The position numbers were made by a program, and so were the translations under genes. From positions 1-62,547 of the forward strand of contig NZ_JAAXKY010000024.1 in assembly GCF_012911925.1 (NCBI RefSeq): DNA of 62,547 bases, written 5' to 3'. The notes beneath the pieces are model-generated. The model was not told the origin of the DNA. It worked only from the letters and a program-made list of their open reading frames with translations, and made no database searches. The DNA is from Pseudonocardia xinjiangensis (GTDB lineage Bacteria > Actinomycetota > Actinomycetes > Mycobacteriales > Pseudonocardiaceae). The stretch's first letter is position 1; each line of letters starts with the position of its first letter. This document shows positions 49,268-59,081 of this stretch, one piece after another.

Positions 49268-49289
49268 CTCACCGACCGTGATCGGTGAG
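49268..49289. promoter_or_regulatory. Inverted repeat CTCACCGA-N6-TCGGTGAG upstream of aspartate kinase
   Basis: A perfect 8-base inverted repeat with a 6-base loop lies about 90 bases upstream of the likely GTG start. It could be an operator of the cluster promoter or a hairpin in the 5' leader. If the longer start at 49390 is real it would be inside the coding region. Confidence 0.5.
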
Positions 49290-49390
49290 TAACGCGCTCC
49301 GGTACCGACTGATAAGGAGTCGTCGCGTTGGGTAGTCTCGATTGCATCCGCGGTCGAGTTTCTCGTCGCCCCTCGATCAACTATATCCAT

Positions 49391-50600
49391 GGAGTCCCCT
49401 GAGGCTTGGTGGACGGTTTCATCCGGACGGCCACGAGATCGTCGCAGCGACGTAACTTCTCGTGATGAAGCAGATACTTGATGTCATTCTGGGCAGGTGG
49501 CCCAGCTGGTGCGAGGATCCGGAACTCGCGGTCGCAGCCCTATTAGCGATCAGCTGCCGATGGATGACTCGTAGGCGGAGGGATTAGAGGTGAGGAGCAT
49601 CGAGTAACTCGCTCGATTACGCAAGGCCGTCGGCAGATTAGTCGGTACTCCCCACAACTTTGACGATCAGAACCACCGTCCGAGCGCCCTGCGCATCTCC
49701 TAGTGCGCACGGCCGCGCAAGTCCGCCATGTTTCGACGAGCAAGGTCATGGTTTCCTCCGGCGAGCCGATCTGTTCAGCGCCTTTGGGCAGGTGAGCGCG
49801 AACTCGATGTTGCTTGTGCGGCGGAGTGTGATCCGCCGCCGGCCGGTAGGAACTCGTGGACCAGTCGGCTGTAGTGGAGATGCCGAGGGGAGTCGTGGGG
49901 CGGAGTGTGAGCGTTTCGCAACTACTGAGCGTTCACCCGCTCGGCCGTCTGAGACAACCGATCAACCCGAACGCGAGGAAGATTGACCCAAGATAACGAT
50001 CAAGGCGGGACCGATACGCTGATCGGGTGAAGTAAGCCCTGGATGACCTTGCCGTCGTTCACGCTGTGCAATGTGGCCGTATACTGGTTACGCACCGTCA
50101 ATATCGCTCCGCCCTCGATCTGCAGGAATGCGGGTGAAAGCAGGATGGGAGTCAATCACCCATTTGCACTGGCAGTCCGTCGTGGACGGCGGCGTGCGGG
50201 CGCCTCCCCGGCGACAAGCGACGCGCACTCGGAGCAGAGGATCAATCGGCGAGTGTAGCTTCATCATTGTGAAAATGGGCGACGGAGGAACCATCCGTGC
50301 GCTACCGACGACTGAGAGTGGCTGACAGTTCGATTCGGTCCCTCAGCTCTCGACGCTCGAGCGATATCGCTCCTCGGCTCCTCGCGAGTTACCAGACCGG
50401 TTGATGAAACCCGTTACCGTCGCCAGGACGCCTCGATCGGCGTCCCGGGAGAACTGTGGCGCGGTCTGCTCCGCCCGTCGCTGACGGCTCTTGCGGATGC
50501 CGGCCGGAGTGCGTCCGTGGCGGCGGCCGCGGGTGAATACCGAACCGACGACCTGGCCAATTGCTGCGACAGGTCTGCGGCTGATGCCACGAGGTCCTGA
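49391..50600. other. Gene-poor region upstream of the polyamino acid cluster
   Basis: About 1.2 kb with no gene I can support. The part at 49391-49480 must hold the cluster promoter. On the minus strand, 49930-50020 could encode a transposase-tail-like hydrophobic end (YLGSIFLAFGLIGCLRR), but the evidence is weak. All other frames are short and unlike known proteins. Confidence 0.5.
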
Positions 50601-50998
50601 TCAATACATCGCGATCGTCAGGGCGTCGAGGTCGGCGCCAAGCGCGTTCCCACCGCTGGCTCGCCCAGATACAGGTAGTTCAGGGTCGGGGCTCCAGGCC
50701 AGCATTGCTCACGACTCGGGCTTTCTGGCCAGGTCGGCAAGTGAGCAGGGACCGCGCCGAGCTTGTCGAACATTCGCGCGAGCCGTCCGAGGTTCACCTG
50801 GTCCAGGCCCGGTACGACGTCGAGGTCGTTGGGGGTGATCGTGGCGCCGTAGAGCACGAGTACCGCCGAGCCGCTCAGTACCCAGTCGACGTCGTGGGCG
50901 GCGAGCTCGCGCAGGAGTGGGCCGACCTGAAGCTGTGGACGATCGGACGGGTCGCATTGCGGCACAACTTCCAGCCTAGAGAGCTGGGTGGTGCGCAT
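50601..50998 (-). pseudogene. Broken nucleotidyltransferase-like gene
   Basis: The frame from 50998 reads LLRELAAHDVDWVLSGSAVLVLYG and TPNDLDVVPGLD, the GS-N-DxD pattern of DNA-polymerase-beta-like nucleotidyltransferases (MNT/AbiEii type). Near 50640 the family-like ending continues in the next frame (GADLDALTIAMY and a stop at 50601). The protein is short and frameshifted, so it is probably inactive. Confidence 0.5.
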
Positions 50999-51211
50999 TT
51001 CGGCTCTGCGGGGGCGTGACGGCGTGGCGCCGCGTGCTCGTCGCGGAGATGCGGGAGAACGTCAGGACCTGGCTGGACGGCGGTTGACAGCTGCGAGTGG
51101 CGTCGGTGTACACCGGGCTGTGACGCCGGTGAGGCGCCCGTACACGTGGGAGAGGTCTGAAGAACGGAACTCGCGTGCAGCGCCACCCCCGAGCGAGAAG
51201 GAGTGTCATCA

Positions 51212-52117
51212 ATGGTTGCGAGCAACCTGGTCCTCGTCCCCGGCGGTGGCGGCGTGGGCCGCGACGTCCTCGACCAGCTGCTCGCATGGGAGCTACCGGT
51301 GCGTGCGCTGGTCCGACGCGACGATGGGCGTGCCGATGAGTTGCGCGGGCTCGGCGCGGAGGTGGTCGTCGGTGATTTCACCCGGCCCGAGAGTGTCGCG
51401 GCCGCGCTCGAGGGCGTCGGGCGGATGTACTTCGGGATGAGTGTGTCGCCGGATCATCTGCTGGCGGCGACCGTGGTGGCCACGGTGGCCCGCGAGCTCG
51501 GGACGCTCGACGTCGTGGTGGACATGTCGCAGATGACGGTGTCGCAGATGACCGCCACCAGCACCGCGGAGTCCCACCATCAGCGGCTGCACTGGCTGGC
51601 CGAGCAGGTTTTCGACTGGTCGGGCCTGCCGGTGGTGCACGTGCGCCCGACGACGTTCCTCGACAACCCGCTCTTCACCACGCTGGCGGCGCGGACGATC
51701 CGGGAGAACGGCACTCTCGCGTTGCCGTTCGGCACGGGCCGCACGTCGCCGATCGCCGGGGCCGACGTCGCGCGGGTGGTGGCGACCGTGCTCCGCGACC
51801 CGGCACCGCACGTCGGTCACGTCTACGAGCTGACCGGACCTCGGACACAGGACATGAACGGGGTGGCCGAGGAGTTCACGAGAGCACTCGGTCGGACGGT
51901 GTCGTACGTGGACGTCCCGTTGGACCGGTGGCTCACCGAGGTGCTCGCGCAGGCGGGTCTGCCTCCGCACACCGAGCAGCACATCGCGACCATGGCCCGG
52001 TTGCACCGGGAGAATCGCTACGACCGCGCGAGCAACGATGTCGAGCGCGTGACCGGTGTGCCCGCCCAGACGGTCGAGGCGTTCGTGGCTGCGCGCAAGG
52101 ACTTCTACCTCGGCTGA
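51212..52117 (+). CDS. NmrA-like NAD(P)-binding protein
   Basis: The 301-residue protein is an atypical short-chain dehydrogenase. The nucleotide motif is LVPGGGGVGRDVLDQLL. The segments RALVRRDD, EVVVGDFTRPESVAAAL and DVVVDMSQM, together with VRPTTFLDNPLF, are typical of NmrA/quinone-oxidoreductase-2-like proteins. Such proteins sense or use NADPH. The ATG at 51212 has AAGGAG 8 bases upstream. It is convergent with the MFS gene at 52147. Confidence 0.9.
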   Translation: MVASNLVLVPGGGGVGRDVLDQLLAWELPVRALVRRDDGRADELRGLGAEVVVGDFTRPESVAAALEGVGRMYFGMSVSPDHLLAATVVATVARELGTLDVVVDMSQMTVSQMTATSTAESHHQRLHWLAEQVFDWSGLPVVHVRPTTFLDNPLFTTLAARTIRENGTLALPFGTGRTSPIAGADVARVVATVLRDPAPHVGHVYELTGPRTQDMNGVAEEFTRALGRTVSYVDVPLDRWLTEVLAQAGLPPHTEQHIATMARLHRENRYDRASNDVERVTGVPAQTVEAFVAARKDFYLG

Positions 52118-52146
52118 GACCGGTCCGACGGGCTTGCGTCGCTCGT

Positions 52147-53412
52147 TCACAGGTCGGAGCGGCGGCTGCTGTGCGTGATGCGGATCTGGGCGACGAGGCT
52201 GATGAGCGCGAGCAGGACGGTCAGCGCCGCGTACCAGGAGACGGTCGGCACCTGGCCGAGGGTTTCCGTGAGCTGGCCGGCGATGACGATGGGCACGCCG
52301 AAGGCGAGGTAGGAGACGACGTAGATGCCGGCGACGACCCCGGCCCGCTGATGCGGCTCCGCGAGCGGAAAGACGAGGCGGAGGGCTGCGGTGAAGGATG
52401 CGCCGAAGCCGACGCCGGCGATCGCCTGGCCGATGAACATGATTCCCAGGCTTCCGGCGAACAGGCCACTGATGATGCCCAGGGGCCCGATGACGGACGC
52501 GTAGATGCCGATGGTCATCGCGCGCCTGGAGTCGACCTTGGCGAACGCCAGTCCGATGACGGCCGATGTCGCGGGCGCGATGAACCCGGCCAGGCCGTTG
52601 ATCAGGCCGCTGTCCACGAGGAAGACACTGCGAACCAGGCTCGGGGCGAGGCCGCCCGAGAGGCCTGCGAGCATCCAGCTTGCGGCGACCACGGGCGCCG
52701 CTGCGGCGAACTCCCGTCGAGTGGCCGGCGGGACGGCGACGCGCGGGATCAGCGAGCGGAGTGCGCCGGGCGTGCGGCCCACGGTCTCGGGGGACAGGGC
52801 GATGACGGCGATCCCGAGGATCGTGATGATGGTCAGGACGACGAAGACGATGGCATTCGCCGTGGTCGTGACCTGGATCGCGAGGCCGGCCAGCAAGGAG
52901 CCGACCGCGAGGCCACCGGTCACGCTGACACTGCCGAGGATCGTGCCCAGTCGCTTCCGGTTCCGCGGGGCCACTTCGACGAGCGCTGCGGTCAGGGCAC
53001 TCGATGCTGCGCCGGTGGCGATGCCCTGCACGATACGGCCGGCGATCACCCAGCCGATATCGGGAGCGACGAGGAACATGACGTTCGACGCGAGCTGAAT
53101 GACCAGAGCACCGATGAGAACGGGGCGCCGGCCGATATGGTCGGAGAGTGACCTCAGGGTGAGGAGAGCGGCGAGGAAGCCGATCGCGTAGACGGCGAAG
53201 GCCAGCGTGAGAGACGCCGCCGGGAACTCCCACTGCTCCTTGTAGAGCACGAGCAGCGGCGTCAGCGCGCCCGCCGCAAGATAGAGACTCGTGAACGTGA
53301 TCGCGCCACCGGTCAACGCCACTCCGGCCGGGAGGGTGAGCGTCCTCCGGCCCGGGAGTGGTGCGGGTTCCGGACGGCGGCCCGTGCTTTTCTGTGTTTC
53401 ATTAATTGTCAT
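52147..53412 (-). CDS. MFS transporter
   Basis: The 421-residue protein has 12 predicted membrane spans. The MFS loop SLSDHIGRRPVLIG between helices 2 and 3, and RIVQGIATGAASSALTAALVE in helix 4, identify a drug/proton antiporter-like exporter. It starts 9 bases after the stop of the DHA2 pump, so both are in one operon. A tandem of two different pumps is unusual. Substrates are unknown. Confidence 0.92.
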   Translation of the reverse strand: MTINETQKSTGRRPEPAPLPGRRTLTLPAGVALTGGAITFTSLYLAAGALTPLLVLYKEQWEFPAASLTLAFAVYAIGFLAALLTLRSLSDHIGRRPVLIGALVIQLASNVMFLVAPDIGWVIAGRIVQGIATGAASSALTAALVEVAPRNRKRLGTILGSVSVTGGLAVGSLLAGLAIQVTTTANAIVFVVLTIITILGIAVIALSPETVGRTPGALRSLIPRVAVPPATRREFAAAAPVVAASWMLAGLSGGLAPSLVRSVFLVDSGLINGLAGFIAPATSAVIGLAFAKVDSRRAMTIGIYASVIGPLGIISGLFAGSLGIMFIGQAIAGVGFGASFTAALRLVFPLAEPHQRAGVVAGIYVVSYLAFGVPIVIAGQLTETLGQVPTVSWYAALTVLLALISLVAQIRITHSSRRSDL

Positions 53413-53421
53413 ATCTCAACG

Positions 53422-54960
53422 TTATGCCCGTGGTAGGGCCGGGCTCTGGTCCATTGTCATGGCGGATTCCCGGGCCACTTCGGTGGCGGTGGTCGGCGCC
53501 GCTGCGAGCGGGAGGTGCCGTGGCCGGGCGAATGCCAGCACGGCGACGAGGCCGATCAGCGGCACCGCAGCGAGTAGCACCAGCGACTGCGCCATCGCCG
53601 TGGCGAAACCGGCGTGCAGCGCCTCGGGCAGCCGCGCGCCCCAGGTCTCCGGGCTGCCGCCGCCGGCAGCCGTCGGGAGGTTCGCCGCGAGCCGCGACCC
53701 GATCAGCGCCGCGATGGCCGCGCTGCCCAGGGCCGCTCCGATCTGACGGGTGGTGCTGTAGATCCCGGCACCGCCGCCGGCACTTGCAGGAGGGAGGTTC
53801 CGCATCGCCGTCGTGGCGATCGGGCCCCACGTGAACCCGTTGCCCACGCCCAGCAGCGCGACCGGAAGCAGCAACTGCCAGATCGGGGTGTCCGGCCCGA
53901 TGATCGCCGCGAGCCACAGCAGCGCCGCGAGCAGGGACACCATCCCGAACCCGGCGATCAGGCTCGGGTGGAAGCGGTCGGTCCACCGGCCCACGATCGG
54001 TGCGAGACCGCCGGAGACGACGGCCATCGGCATCAGCAGCAACGCCGAGCCCGTGGGGCTGAGCCCGAGAACGCCCTGGGCGTAGAAGATGATCGGGAAC
54101 TGCATAGCGGTGACCGCGAAGGCGACCGGTGTGACCGCGATGTTGGCGAGGCTGAAGTTCCGGTCGCGGAACAGCGCCAGCGGCACCAGTGGCTCGCCGC
54201 GGTTGCGCGCCTGCCGGAACAGGAAGCCCCCCATCACCACCAGGCCCGCGATGACCAGCGACCACACCGAGATCGGGCCGGTGATCGTCCCCCAGGCGTA
54301 GGCCTGCCCTTCCTGGATCCCGAAGACCAGCAGGAACATGCCGACGGCGCTGAGCGCCACACCGGGCAGATCGAAGCGGCGGACATGGGTGGTCAGCTCG
54401 GGAACCAGCCGGGCTGCGAGCACAAGGCCCACGACACCGATCGGCACGTTGACGAAGAAGATCCACTCCCAGTCGAGGCCGTCGACGAGCACGCCACCCA
54501 GGATCGGCCCGACGAGCGTGGCCACCCCGGCAGTGGCACCCCAGAGGCTCATGGCCCTGCCCCGGCTCTCGGCGGGCACCATCCGCGTGACGATGGCCGA
54601 CGACTGGGGGCTCATCAGCGACGCGCCGAGGCCCTGAACGACCCGCGCCACGACGAGCTCACCGATGCTGCCGGTCAGGCCGCACCACAGCGACGCCAGC
54701 GTGAACACCGTGAGCCCGGCGAGGTAGACCCGGCGCGGCCCGAACCGGTCGCCCAGCCTGCCGGTGATCAGCAGCGGCACCGCGTAGGCCAGCAGGTAGC
54801 CGCTCGTGACCCACACGACGGAGTCCACGTCGGCGCCGTGCTCGGCCATGATCGCAGGGGTCGCGACCGAGACGATCGTCGAGTCGACGAGGATCATGAA
54901 GAACCCGAGCACCAGCGCCCACAGTGCGGGCCACGGGTTGAGTGGACCCTCTCGATTCAT
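53422..54960 (-). CDS. DHA2 family MFS multidrug transporter (EmrB/QacA-like)
   Basis: The 512-residue protein has 14 predicted membrane spans. Typical DHA2 segments are STIVSVATPAIMAEHGAD, GRLGDRFGPRRVYLAG, QGLGASLMSPQSSAIVTRMVP and FFVNVPIGVVGLVLAARLVPE. It exports drugs by proton antiport. It is the first gene of a two-pump operon. Its C-terminus PLPLAAAPTTATEVARES is long and polar. Confidence 0.93.
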   Translation of the reverse strand: MNREGPLNPWPALWALVLGFFMILVDSTIVSVATPAIMAEHGADVDSVVWVTSGYLLAYAVPLLITGRLGDRFGPRRVYLAGLTVFTLASLWCGLTGSIGELVVARVVQGLGASLMSPQSSAIVTRMVPAESRGRAMSLWGATAGVATLVGPILGGVLVDGLDWEWIFFVNVPIGVVGLVLAARLVPELTTHVRRFDLPGVALSAVGMFLLVFGIQEGQAYAWGTITGPISVWSLVIAGLVVMGGFLFRQARNRGEPLVPLALFRDRNFSLANIAVTPVAFAVTAMQFPIIFYAQGVLGLSPTGSALLLMPMAVVSGGLAPIVGRWTDRFHPSLIAGFGMVSLLAALLWLAAIIGPDTPIWQLLLPVALLGVGNGFTWGPIATTAMRNLPPASAGGGAGIYSTTRQIGAALGSAAIAALIGSRLAANLPTAAGGGSPETWGARLPEALHAGFATAMAQSLVLLAAVPLIGLVAVLAFARPRHLPLAAAPTTATEVARESAMTMDQSPALPRA

Positions 54961-55098
54961 GAATTCACGCTAAGCAGGCAGTGGGACCGGAGCGCGGTGC
55001 ACTTCCAGGGAAGAAATGCGGGCCACTTCCCGTCTACCGGACGATCACGCAGGATGCGGCGGGGGTGGCAAGGGATCCCCCAGAGAGGAGAAGGCTGG

Positions 55099-55542
55099 GT
55101 GCTTCACGTTCTGGCGGGCGTGTCCTACGGATACCTTCTCATCGGCAATCTCGAGGCGATCAACTCCCCTGAGTTGGAGGTGCGCGATGCTCCTGAGTTT
55201 GCGGAGGTGATCGCCGAAGGACTGGTTCATGTCCAGGCTGCCACCCACACTGGTGACGTCCTGCTCGAAGCGACAGTCGGTGATGGCCTGACGGACCTCA
55301 GGAGAAGGAGGGGGATGGTGTCCGAGACACTCCTGATGCCCCTGCTCACCCAGAACGTAGTGGTAACCACGTTCTGGGGTCTCGTAGAGGGATTCGAGGT
55401 TGTACTACCGGAGGAATGGAACGCCGCCCGAGTACGGATAACCTCGCCGCGATACGCGGAGATTCACGACCGGGAGATGGCCTACTTGCCCGACCCTCCC
55501 GATGACCCGGAGGAGATCTCACTCGAGTTCGCTCCCGGCTGA
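55099..55542 (+). CDS. Hypothetical protein, 147 residues
   Basis: I do not recognise the family. The GTG start has GGAGAAGG 8 bases upstream. The frame stays open much further upstream by chance, over the antisense of the DHA2 gene. The protein is acidic and soluble, with SPELEVRDAPEFAEVIAEGLVHVQ and a charged tail DPPDDPEEISLEF. Its size and acidity resemble small immunity proteins, but this is only an impression. Confidence 0.6.
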   Translation: MLHVLAGVSYGYLLIGNLEAINSPELEVRDAPEFAEVIAEGLVHVQAATHTGDVLLEATVGDGLTDLRRRRGMVSETLLMPLLTQNVVVTTFWGLVEGFEVVLPEEWNAARVRITSPRYAEIHDREMAYLPDPPDDPEEISLEFAPG

Positions 55543-55845
55543 TCCGGAGCGCCTGCTCCGCCACACCCCACGGTGGCGGCACCTGCGACTCTCGGACTGT
55601 CCGTTGTCATGTCCGCAACGCTACGGGCCGGGCCGGCCGGGTTCTGGGCCATTTCCCGGGAGGCTCCGTGGTCCAATTCTGCGGGCCCCGGGCGCCCGGG
55701 CCGTCCGGCGTCTCGAGTGGCCCATCTGATCCGGTCGAGAATGACCCATGGTGTGCGCCGTGTCGGCCTTAAGTTCGGTGCATGGCCGCCGAATCACGAG
55801 CAAACGTGGCCGGCAGGCACATCCGACAGTGAACAGGAGAAACCC

Positions 55846-56433
55846 ATGAGTCTCAGAATTTTTCTCGCCGGTGCGTCCGGTGTGATCGGACAGCGACTGA
55901 TTCCCCGGTTGGTTCAGGCCGGGCACGTCGTCGGCGGCATGACGCGCTCGTCCAGCAAGATGGAGGTACTGGGCCGCCTCGGTGCCGAACCGATTCTGTG
56001 TGACGTCTTCGACCGCCCGGCACTCGTCCAGGCGGTTCGTGACTTCAAGCCCGACGTCGTGCTCAACGAGCTGACCGATCTCCCGGATGACGTGACGCAG
56101 ATCGGGGCGCTCGCAGCCCTGAACGCCCGCATCCGCACCGAGGGAACCCAGAACCTGATCGAGGCCGCCCGGGGGAGCGGCTCGCCGAAGATCCTCGCTC
56201 AGAGCGTCGCCTGGCAGTTGCCTGCCGGACCCGACGCCGACGCCGTTGCAGAACTGGAGCGTTCCGTTCTCGCCGAGGGCGGTGTCGTACTGCGCTACGG
56301 GCAGTTCTACGGGCCCGGCACCTACAACGACCAGCGACTTCCCGCGGAACCTCGGGTCAGCATCGACCGCGCTGCCGACCGGACGGTGGAGGCACTGAGC
56401 GAGCCGACGGGCGTCGTCGTCATCACCGACTGA
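55846..56433 (+). CDS. Short NAD-dependent epimerase/dehydratase-like protein
   Basis: The 195-residue protein has the Rossmann motif IFLAGASGVIGQRLIPRLV, then GMTRSSSK, CDVFDRPAL and DVVLNELTDLPDD. Full family members are near 300 residues; here the middle after GPGTYNDQR is short, so about 80-100 residues of the C-terminal half are missing without a frame break. It may still bind NAD. CAGGAGA precedes the ATG. Confidence 0.8.
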   Translation: MSLRIFLAGASGVIGQRLIPRLVQAGHVVGGMTRSSSKMEVLGRLGAEPILCDVFDRPALVQAVRDFKPDVVLNELTDLPDDVTQIGALAALNARIRTEGTQNLIEAARGSGSPKILAQSVAWQLPAGPDADAVAELERSVLAEGGVVLRYGQFYGPGTYNDQRLPAEPRVSIDRAADRTVEALSEPTGVVVITD

Positions 56434-56541
56434 GCTTCCACGGTCGCCGATCCGGCGATGATGGTCGCGATACCGGCGGCGCTGCCCGGCGCCGCCGGTA
56501 TCGCGTCTCCCGATGACGCCGGTGGCGGGCGGCGCGACGAG

Positions 56542-57081
56542 TCAATGCGTCCCGACGGACTCCTCCAGATGAGCCAGCGCGTCGGCGCCCTCGTCGGCGA
56601 AGAAGACCAACTCGGCCAGGGGGACCGGGAGGAACCCCTCCGCGTCCATCCGCCGGAGCTGGAGTATCAACCCGTCGTAGAAGCCCGCCGTGTTCAGCAG
56701 CACCACCGGCTTGTCGTGCAGCCTGTGCTTCCGCAGCTCCAGGATCTCGGTGGCCTCGTCCAGCGTGCCCAGGCCGCCGGACATCACCACCACCGCGTCC
56801 GCTCCGGCGAGCAGCAGCGACTTCCGTGCGGCCAGATCTTCGGCGATCACCATCTCGTCGGCGTCCTTCCTGGCCCACTCCCGGAGGAAGCTGACCGAGA
56901 TCCCGACGAGCCGCCCTCCCGTCTCCCGTACTCCGTCGGCGACCACCTTCATCAACCCGGTGTCGGACCCGCCCCACACCAGGGTGTGGCCGCCCTTTCC
57001 GATGAGCTCGGCGAACTCGCGAGCCGGCCCTGTGTAGCGCTCGTCGAGGTCGGCCCCGGAGAGGAAGACGCAAATGTTCAT
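56542..57081 (-). CDS. LOG family (TIGR00730) Rossmann-fold protein
   Basis: The 179-residue protein belongs to the LOG group, which releases cytokinin bases from nucleotide monophosphates, often called lysine-decarboxylase-like by mistake. The core motif is SGGLGTLDE, where the first Pro of PGGxGTxxE is Ser, with ARKSLLLAGADA giving the conserved Arg-Lys. Its ATG overlaps the MocR stop (ATGA), so the pair is translationally coupled. Catalytic activity is likely but not certain with the Pro-to-Ser change. Confidence 0.88.
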   Translation of the reverse strand: MNICVFLSGADLDERYTGPAREFAELIGKGGHTLVWGGSDTGLMKVVADGVRETGGRLVGISVSFLREWARKDADEMVIAEDLAARKSLLLAGADAVVVMSGGLGTLDEATEILELRKHRLHDKPVVLLNTAGFYDGLILQLRRMDAEGFLPVPLAELVFFADEGADALAHLEESVGTH

Positions 57082-58615
57082 GGATGAATTTTAGAACCGA
57101 ATTCCGGGCGCGACAGCACCCCGCACAGTGCGGCCAGTGCGCCCGACCAGGCACTGTCCGACGGCGTCGCGTAGCCGACGACCAGCGCGTCCCCGCGCCG
57201 CGCAGGTGCGCCCTCCCCGTCCGGTCCCGCGCCCGCGTCGGATGCGGGCGCGGCCGCCGAGGGATGGGTGAAGCTCTCGAGACCCTCCACGGCGAGACCC
57301 TGCGAGGCCGCGGAGGAGATCACCGACCGCTCGGTGCCCGGCGGGAGTTCGACCACGGCGTGCAGCCCCGCGGCGATGCCCGACACGCGGACGCCGGGCG
57401 CGTGCTCCGCGATCGCCGCCACCAGCTCGTCGCGGCGGCGCCGGTAGCGCAGTCGCATGGCCCGCACGTGCCGGTCGTACTCACCGGACGTGATGAACTC
57501 CGCGAGCGTCAACTGGTCGAGCGCGCCGGGAGCCCAGTCCACGTGGCCCTTGGCCGCGACCGCCTCCTGAGCCACCGACCGGGGCGACACCATCCAGCCG
57601 AGACGTAGCCCCGGCGCGAGCGACTTGCTCGTGGTGCCGAAGTACACGACCCGCTCGGGGTCGAGTCCCTGCAGCGCGCCGACGGGCTGGCGGTCGTAGC
57701 GGAACTCGCCGTCGTAGTCGTCCTCGAGGACCAGACCACCCGTGGCACGCGCCCAGTCGACGGCGGCGGCCCGCCGGTCGGCGCGCAGGGCCCCGCCGGT
57801 GGGGTACTGGTGCGCCGGCGTCAGCAGGACCGCGCCCACGCCCCGGAGCGCGAGGTCCTCCGTGCGCGTGCCGCCCTCGTCGAGCGGGAGGGCGGGGGTG
57901 CGCAGCCCCGCTTCGGTCAGCAGCTCCTGGTACTGGGGGGCGCCGTACGACTCGACGGCGACGGCCCGCACGCGCCGCGCGCTCAGCACCGCGCCGATCA
58001 TGCGCAGCCCGTGCGCGAAACCCGCGCAGATCATGATGCGGTCGGGTCGGCGTACACACCGCGGGCTCGGGCGAGGTAGTCGGCGAGGGCCGTGCGCAGT
58101 TCGACGCGGCCCCGCGGGTCGCTGTAGCCCAACGCCTCGTGCGGCGCGGCCGTCAGTGCGCGCCGGGCCGCCGCGAGCCACTGCGTACGCGGGAAGCTCG
58201 CGAGGTCCGGGTTGCCGGGCAGCAGGCTGTAGATGGCGCCCGGCGTCCGGATCGGTGTGGGTCGCTGGGGCACGACGCGAGCCGGGCCGCCCGCCGGTGC
58301 CCGGCGGGGTGCGGACCGCTGGGCGACGCGGGTGCCCGAGCCCTGCTGGGCGGTGAGCCACCCCTCGGCGACGAGTTCGGCGTAGGCGTCGGCGACGGTG
58401 TTGCGGGCGATGGACAGGTCGGTGGCGAGGGTGCGGGACGAGGGCAGCCGGACACCGGGCGCGAGGCGTCCCGTCCGCACGGCCTCACGCAGGGCATCCA
58501 TGAGGGAGGCCCGCAGCCCGTGGCCCTGCAGGTCCAGACGGTCCAGGTGCAGATCGGCGCCGAGGCCCTCGGCAGACCTCGTTTCCCCCCGCGAATTGGC
58601 CCGCGGTTTTTTCAT
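57078..58615 (-). pseudogene. MocR/PdxR-type GntR regulator with aminotransferase domain, one frameshift
   Basis: The N-terminal part from ATG 58615 has a GntR winged helix (LMDALREAVRTGRLAPGVRLPSSRTLATDLSIARNTVADAYAELVAEGWL) and the start of an aminotransferase domain (GNPDLASFPRTQWLAAAR). It stops near 58035 after YADPTAS. The next frame goes on with DRIMICAGFAHGL and the PLP-lysine segment FGTTSKSLAPGLRLGW to a normal end at 57078. One missing G/C in a run of three restores a protein of about 510 residues. Real mutation or sequencing error cannot be separated here. It is coupled to the LOG gene. Confidence 0.82.
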
Positions 58616-58686
58616 GGAAATGCACGATACTCCCGCACCACCGACGCCTTTCGAGAAATGGCGGCTCTCCTGGACCGGTCGGGCGG

Positions 58687-59034
58687 TCAGGCAGCGGGGC
58701 AGGGGATCCAGGGGACGGCGCCGAAGGCCTCGTAGAACTGGCGGAGCCGGCGGCCGTTGCCGGACAGGTCCACGGCGACGGTGACGTACTGACCAGGAGT
58801 GAAGTCCGGCAACGGTGCGCCGTCGTCGGATGTGAGGACGAAGGACACGGTGTCGGCTGCCGCCTGGTGCCGGTCGGCGACGACGAACCGGTGCCACGGC
58901 AGGTCGGCGGTGACGTCGGCACCGGCGTAGAGCCGTGACTCCATGCCGATCATGCGGACCGCGAACACCCGATATGCGGCGAACCAGCCTTCGGGAAGTT
59001 CTTCGGCCCCTCGTCGAAGGGTGTTGCACCACAA
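58687..59034 (-). pseudogene. Remnant of a flavohemoprotein (NO dioxygenase)
   Basis: The 115-codon frame joins the end of a globin domain (WFAAYRVFAVRMIGMESRLYAG) to the start of the FAD-binding barrel (RFVVADRHQAAADTVSFVL, FTPGQYVTVAVDLSGNGRRLRQ). It then runs into unrelated sequence. Most of the globin and the whole NAD domain are missing. Confidence 0.7.
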
Positions 59035-59081
59035 CCGGAGCCGATGTGGACGTCGGGGTGGAATCGGACCGCTGTGGTGAG

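Noticed and set aside
49915..50035. Possible transposase tail on the minus strand
   Set aside because: Only about 25 residues resemble the hydrophobic end of IS5-type transposases; no inverted repeats, target duplications or catalytic residues are visible.
50281..50405. Short frame starting VRYRRLRVADSS that recalls aldo/keto reductase N-termini
   Set aside because: The similarity covers only a few residues and no further motif follows in any frame.
53614..55542. 642-codon plus-strand frame
   Set aside because: Only the last 147 codons look like a protein with its own ribosome site at 55099; the rest is antisense to the DHA2 pump.
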